Assembly: GCF_002895565.1 (NCBI RefSeq)
Contig: NZ_AZRN01000004.1
Location: 46,612-110,611, forward strand
Direction: 5' to 3'
Length of the DNA stretch: 64,000 nucleotides
Origin: Petrotoga mexicana DSM 14811
GTDB taxonomy: Bacteria; Thermotogota; Thermotogae; Petrotogales; Petrotogaceae
Part shown: in pieces, positions 60,775-64,000 of the stretch
Layout: every line of letters starts with the position of its first letter
How positions within the stretch are numbered: position 1 is the first letter of the stretch
Notes under the pieces: model-generated
Told to the model about the DNA's origin: nothing
Database searches by the model: none
The model's input: only the letters and a program-made list of their open reading frames with translations
Made by a program: the position numbers and the translations under genes

Positions 60775-61959
60775 ATGTATTCTATCTTACTAGTGATTAT
60801 CTATATTTCATTCATCAGTCTCGGATTGCCAGATGCTCTTTTAGGGTCAGCCTGGCCAAGCATGTATGAAACATTAAACGTACCTGTATCGTATGCAGGA
60901 ATTTTATCAATGATTATCTCTGGAGGAACTATTGTTTCAACTTTGTTCAGCGGTAAGTTTATTCATAAACTTGGTACTGGGAAACTAACCGCCATAAGCG
61001 TTGGAATGACTGCTATAGCATTGTTTGGTTTTTCTATATCAACTTCTTTTTGGCATTTGTGTTTGTGGGGGATACCTTACGGTTTAGGTGCAGGAAGTGT
61101 TGATGCAGCACTTAACAATTTTGTCGCCCTGCATTACAAAGCTAGACATATGAACTGGTTACATTGCTTTTGGGGAGTTGGAGCCACAATTGGACCATAT
61201 ATTATGGGAATATTGTTGACTAAGGGTTTTAAATGGAATTCAGGATATTTTACTATTTCGTTAATTCAAATTGTTCTAACCTCAGTACTGTTTTTTACTT
61301 TGCCGCTGTGGAAAGAGAAGAAAACAGATAACAAAGTCAAAGAAGAAAAATATAAAAATTATTCTTTAAAAGAGGTTGTTACTTTACCCGGGGCAATGTC
61401 TATTATGATCGCTTTTTTCTCTTATTGTGCTTTAGAGGCAACCACTGGTTTGTGGGCGGCAAGTTATTTAGTTCTAAATAGAGGTATAGCTGCTGAAACA
61501 GCGGCCAAATGGGCTGCTTCATTTTATTTCGGAATTACAATAGGAAGGTTTATATCTGGATTTATAACTTTCAAAATGAATAATAAAAATATGATACGTT
61601 TGGGGCAAGGGATCATCATTCTAGGGTTGTTACTATTGATTCTTCCTTTTAGCAATTATACGGCATTTATAGGCCTTATTCTCATGGGTTTAGGTTGTGC
61701 ACCGATATATCCAAGTTTGATACATTCAACACCAACTAATTTTGGCAAGGATGTTTCACATTCAATTATAGGAGTACAGATGGCTTCTGCATATCTTGGA
61801 ATAACTCTTATGCCACCTTTGTTCGGATTTTTGCAAGAATATTTCGATATAAGGTTATACCCCATATATTTAACCATATTAACCTTTCTTATGATATTCA
61901 TGGCCGAAAAGGCAAATAGTTTATTTTTGAGAAAACCTGCGATCAATAGTAACCCCTGA
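60775..61959 (+). CDS. MFS transporter
   Basis: 394 residues with about twelve helices. SLGLPDALLGSAWPSMY at the N-terminus and GKFIHKLGTGKLTAI (loop 2-3 motif) mark the major facilitator superfamily, resembling the sugar/FucP-like or YfmO-like group; GLGCAPIYPSLIHSTPTNFG is in the second half. ATG follows CGGAGAG. A TATAAT at 60728-60733 may serve as its -10. The neighbouring sugar kinase on the other strand hints at a carbohydrate substrate, but this is weak. Confidence 0.88.
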   Translation: MYSILLVIIYISFISLGLPDALLGSAWPSMYETLNVPVSYAGILSMIISGGTIVSTLFSGKFIHKLGTGKLTAISVGMTAIALFGFSISTSFWHLCLWGIPYGLGAGSVDAALNNFVALHYKARHMNWLHCFWGVGATIGPYIMGILLTKGFKWNSGYFTISLIQIVLTSVLFFTLPLWKEKKTDNKVKEEKYKNYSLKEVVTLPGAMSIMIAFFSYCALEATTGLWAASYLVLNRGIAAETAAKWAASFYFGITIGRFISGFITFKMNNKNMIRLGQGIIILGLLLLILPFSNYTAFIGLILMGLGCAPIYPSLIHSTPTNFGKDVSHSIIGVQMASAYLGITLMPPLFGFLQEYFDIRLYPIYLTILTFLMIFMAEKANSLFLRKPAINSNP

Positions 61960-61960
61960 T

Positions 61961-62383
61961 TTATTTAATATCTTTTGAATAAATCAGTAACTCATCGCGT
62001 TTGTACCACCCTGTTTTTTCCCAAAATGTCTTGCCAATTTTGTTTTCACAATAAACAAATAAATGACATTTTATAATACTTTTTTCTTTTAAACTGTTTA
62101 AAACCAAGTTCACCAATTTTTCCCCTATACCATTTCTTCTATACTTTTTATCAACCGCAAGATGGTAGAGATATCCTCTTCTTCCATCTTCGCCACATAG
62201 GATTGTACCAATAATTTTTCCATCATCTTCACATATATAATTTAAACCTGGGTTTTTCTTCAAAAATCTTTCAATATTTTCTTTTGTATCAGAGTTGCTT
62301 AAACCCATGCCTTCTGTTGTTCCCCATAATCTATACATCTGATCATAATCTTCTATTTTTGCTTCTCTGAATTTTATTGCCAT
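61961..62383 (-). CDS. GNAT-family N-acetyltransferase
   Basis: 140 residues of the GCN5 acetyltransferase fold. The acetyl-CoA loop is RRNGIGEKLV, with GYLYHLAVDKKYRR before it and FWEKTGWYKR near the end. Substrate unknown. It overlaps the sugar-kinase gene by 10 nt and converges on the MFS gene with a 1-nt gap. Confidence 0.9.
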   Translation of the reverse strand: MAIKFREAKIEDYDQMYRLWGTTEGMGLSNSDTKENIERFLKKNPGLNYICEDDGKIIGTILCGEDGRRGYLYHLAVDKKYRRNGIGEKLVNLVLNSLKEKSIIKCHLFVYCENKIGKTFWEKTGWYKRDELLIYSKDIK

Positions 62384-63891
62384 TTTTCTTCTTCACCTAA
62401 AGAATTGATCAATTGGGTATGTAAGTTATACATATCCCGATAGTTTTGGATCATTTTTACAAAAAAATTATAATAACCTTCATATGTTTTAACTGAAGAG
62501 GTTTGGGGTTCAAAGCTCTTTCCCAACTTTATCATAACTTCCCCAGCTTGCTCAATATCCTTGTAAACTCCCAATTGTGAAAAAGCTACCATCGATTCAC
62601 CTATCAATGTTGCATTTTCAGTCTTAGATTTGGTTACAGGGATGTTGAATATATCAGCTAAAATTTGAATCCACACATCGCTTTTGCTGCCTGAACCACC
62701 CACTGTCAATCTTTTTAAATTGACGTTATTTTCTTCTAAGGCTGTTTTTATCATATTCAGTCCATAGCCTACACCTTCATATATAGATCTTGCCATGTGA
62801 CTTAAGTTGTGAAAAGTTTTTAATCCAAAAAAACTGCCCGTAGATAAACTGCCTATCCTTGGGTCTCTTTCTCCTGTTAGAAATGGAAAGCAAATAAGGC
62901 CTTCGGAACCCGCTTTAACTTTCGAAGCCTCCTCGTTTATTTGATCATAACTCATTCCGTTAGATATATTATTTCTAAACCATTCCAAAACTACACCTGC
63001 GTTGTTCACCGCTCCTCCTATAGCCCACATACCAGGTAATAGAGCATAGGTTTGAAGCCTGTACTGCCCTGTTTTATCAAGTAATGGCTCATTATACGCG
63101 CTTCTAAACATTGCAGTGGTACCTAAATTACATACAGCGCTTTTTTTATAACCCCCCATTCCTAAAATCATCGCGCCACCATCATAGACTCCCAACATAA
63201 TAGGAACTTCTTTTTCAAGGCCCATTTCTTTTGCTATTTCTTTTTTTACAGTATCCACTATTACATTCCCAGGAACAAGATCAGGCAATTGGTCTTTATC
63301 AATTCCCAATCTTTTTATTAGTTCTTCATCCCATTTTTGCGTTTTTATATCCAAAAGTTGTGTAACAGAAGCTAAACTTGGTTCTGTGTAACACTTACCT
63401 GTTAATTTGAATGTGAAGAAGCTTTTGATGTCCAAGAATTTATAGGTTTTGGCAAAAATTTCTGGCTTTTCTTTTTTCAGCCACAATATTCTGGCTATTG
63501 TATAATTAAAAGCAGGTGGGCAACCAGTCTTTTGGTATATTTCTTCAAAGGAAAATCTTTCTTCAACTTCATTCATTATGTTCTGTGATCTTGTGTCTAA
63601 GAGTGTTACCATATTCATCAAAGGATTTCCTTTTTTATCTATCGGTAGAAAACCGAATTGGTACCCAGAAAAAATTAATAATGAAATATCACCTTCGAAG
63701 TTTGTGATTATCTTCTTTGATATATCCAAAAAGTTTGCCCACAATTCTTGAGGATCGTGTTCTGCTGCCCCTTCCGCGGACTGAATTAAATTTATCTTTT
63801 TGACTTCTTGAGAGATAATGTCACCTTTTTCGTTTACAATTGCTACTTTCATGTTTGTCGTTCCTACATCGAGGACTAAAACATATTTCAT
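62374..63891 (-). CDS. FGGY-family carbohydrate kinase (xylulokinase/gluconokinase-like)
   Basis: About 505 residues. The N-terminal ATPase motif is LVLDVGTTNMKVAIVN; GVYDGGAMILGMGGYKKSAVCN, PGMWAIGGAVNNAGVVLEW and the FGGY signature region RLTVGGSGSKSDVWIQILADI follow. Phosphorylates a sugar or sugar acid in the cytoplasm; the substrate is not evident. ATG 63891 is chosen because the conserved N-terminus starts there and AAAAGGGG precedes it; the longer frame to 63936 adds 15 unconserved residues. Confidence 0.88.
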   Translation of the reverse strand: MKYVLVLDVGTTNMKVAIVNEKGDIISQEVKKINLIQSAEGAAEHDPQELWANFLDISKKIITNFEGDISLLIFSGYQFGFLPIDKKGNPLMNMVTLLDTRSQNIMNEVEERFSFEEIYQKTGCPPAFNYTIARILWLKKEKPEIFAKTYKFLDIKSFFTFKLTGKCYTEPSLASVTQLLDIKTQKWDEELIKRLGIDKDQLPDLVPGNVIVDTVKKEIAKEMGLEKEVPIMLGVYDGGAMILGMGGYKKSAVCNLGTTAMFRSAYNEPLLDKTGQYRLQTYALLPGMWAIGGAVNNAGVVLEWFRNNISNGMSYDQINEEASKVKAGSEGLICFPFLTGERDPRIGSLSTGSFFGLKTFHNLSHMARSIYEGVGYGLNMIKTALEENNVNLKRLTVGGSGSKSDVWIQILADIFNIPVTKSKTENATLIGESMVAFSQLGVYKDIEQAGEVMIKLGKSFEPQTSSVKTYEGYYNFFVKMIQNYRDMYNLHTQLINSLGEEEKWQ

Positions 63892-63983
63892 AACCGAAAA
63901 CCCCTTTTGTTGTTTTATTTTTTCTTTAGAATCCACAAATTTTTGGAAGATTTCTATTGTTGTAAGTTATATTTAATCAGGTT

Positions 63984-64000
63984 TAGCGCCCCTTCGCCCC
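63984..64000. repeat. Second copy of the GC-rich repeat, cut by the window end
   Basis: TAGCGCCCCTTCGCCCC, identical over 17 bases to 14991-15007. It stands out sharply from the AT-rich surroundings. The element probably continues beyond the window. Confidence 0.8.

Overview
The window looks like a chromosomal segment of a thermophilic, anaerobic member of the Thermotogota, most likely of the Petrotoga type. This is an inference from AT-rich DNA, frequent UUG starts after strong Shine-Dalgarno (SD) sequences, a tungsten-dependent fermentative metabolism, flagellar genes with fliW-csrA, a GH13 glycosidase, and the clpC-radA-disA order. No 16S gene or other decisive marker is present.

Layout. 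0-10.6 kb (+): a tRNA-Thr on the opposite strand, then a tight run clpC-radA-disA-smpB-ABC ATPase-ABC-F-GH13 glycosidase (protein quality control, DNA repair and c-di-AMP, ribosome rescue, sugar use). 10.6-28.2 kb (-): a nearly complete tungsten/molybdenum module. It comprises fdhA-mobA-moaD-thiF-like; then ferredoxin-AOR-FAD oxidoreductase; then a leader RNA with an aptamer-like fold, antiterminator and intrinsic terminator, followed by wtpABC-mobB-moeA-moeA/LysR-moaA-moaC-MOSC-mogA. The leader has the context and architecture of a molybdenum/tungsten-cofactor riboswitch. The logic is metal uptake, cofactor synthesis and the enzymes that use it (aldehyde:ferredoxin oxidoreductase, formate dehydrogenase), with the cofactor probably shutting off its own supply.

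28.2-30.7 kb: a membrane-anchored beta-propeller protein divergent from cheW. 30.7-36.1 kb (-): late flagellar operon flgM-flgN-flgK-flgL-fliW-csrA-cupin behind a candidate sigma-28 promoter. 36.3-40.5 kb (+): 1-Cys peroxiredoxin with an operator-like palindrome across its -10 box, an M24 aminopeptidase, a cyclodeaminase-family protein, tgt and a small unknown protein. 40.5-50.0 kb (+): a poorly characterised cell-surface cluster of VanZ-like protein, TPR protein, large secreted FnIII/propeller protein, a 1058-residue ATPase-TPR-BTAD regulator, and a lipoprotein whose SD lies in a long hairpin. Then a RumA-type RNA methyltransferase.

About 51.4-58.0 kb: a likely acquired block, visibly less AT-rich, with an SGNH hydrolase, a type IV McrBC restriction system whose ATPase carries an EVE/PUA-like insertion, GC-rich palindromes, and an arsR-acr3 arsenic operon with a clear promoter/operator. 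58.4-64 kb: a DUF1538 membrane protein paired with a PII-like protein, both internally duplicated; an MFS transporter; a GNAT acetyltransferase; and an FGGY sugar kinase. The window ends in a GC-rich 17-bp repeat also present at 14991.

Start codons were chosen from SD spacing and conserved N-termini and often differ from the longest open frame. Family assignments rest on motifs read by eye; no database search was run.
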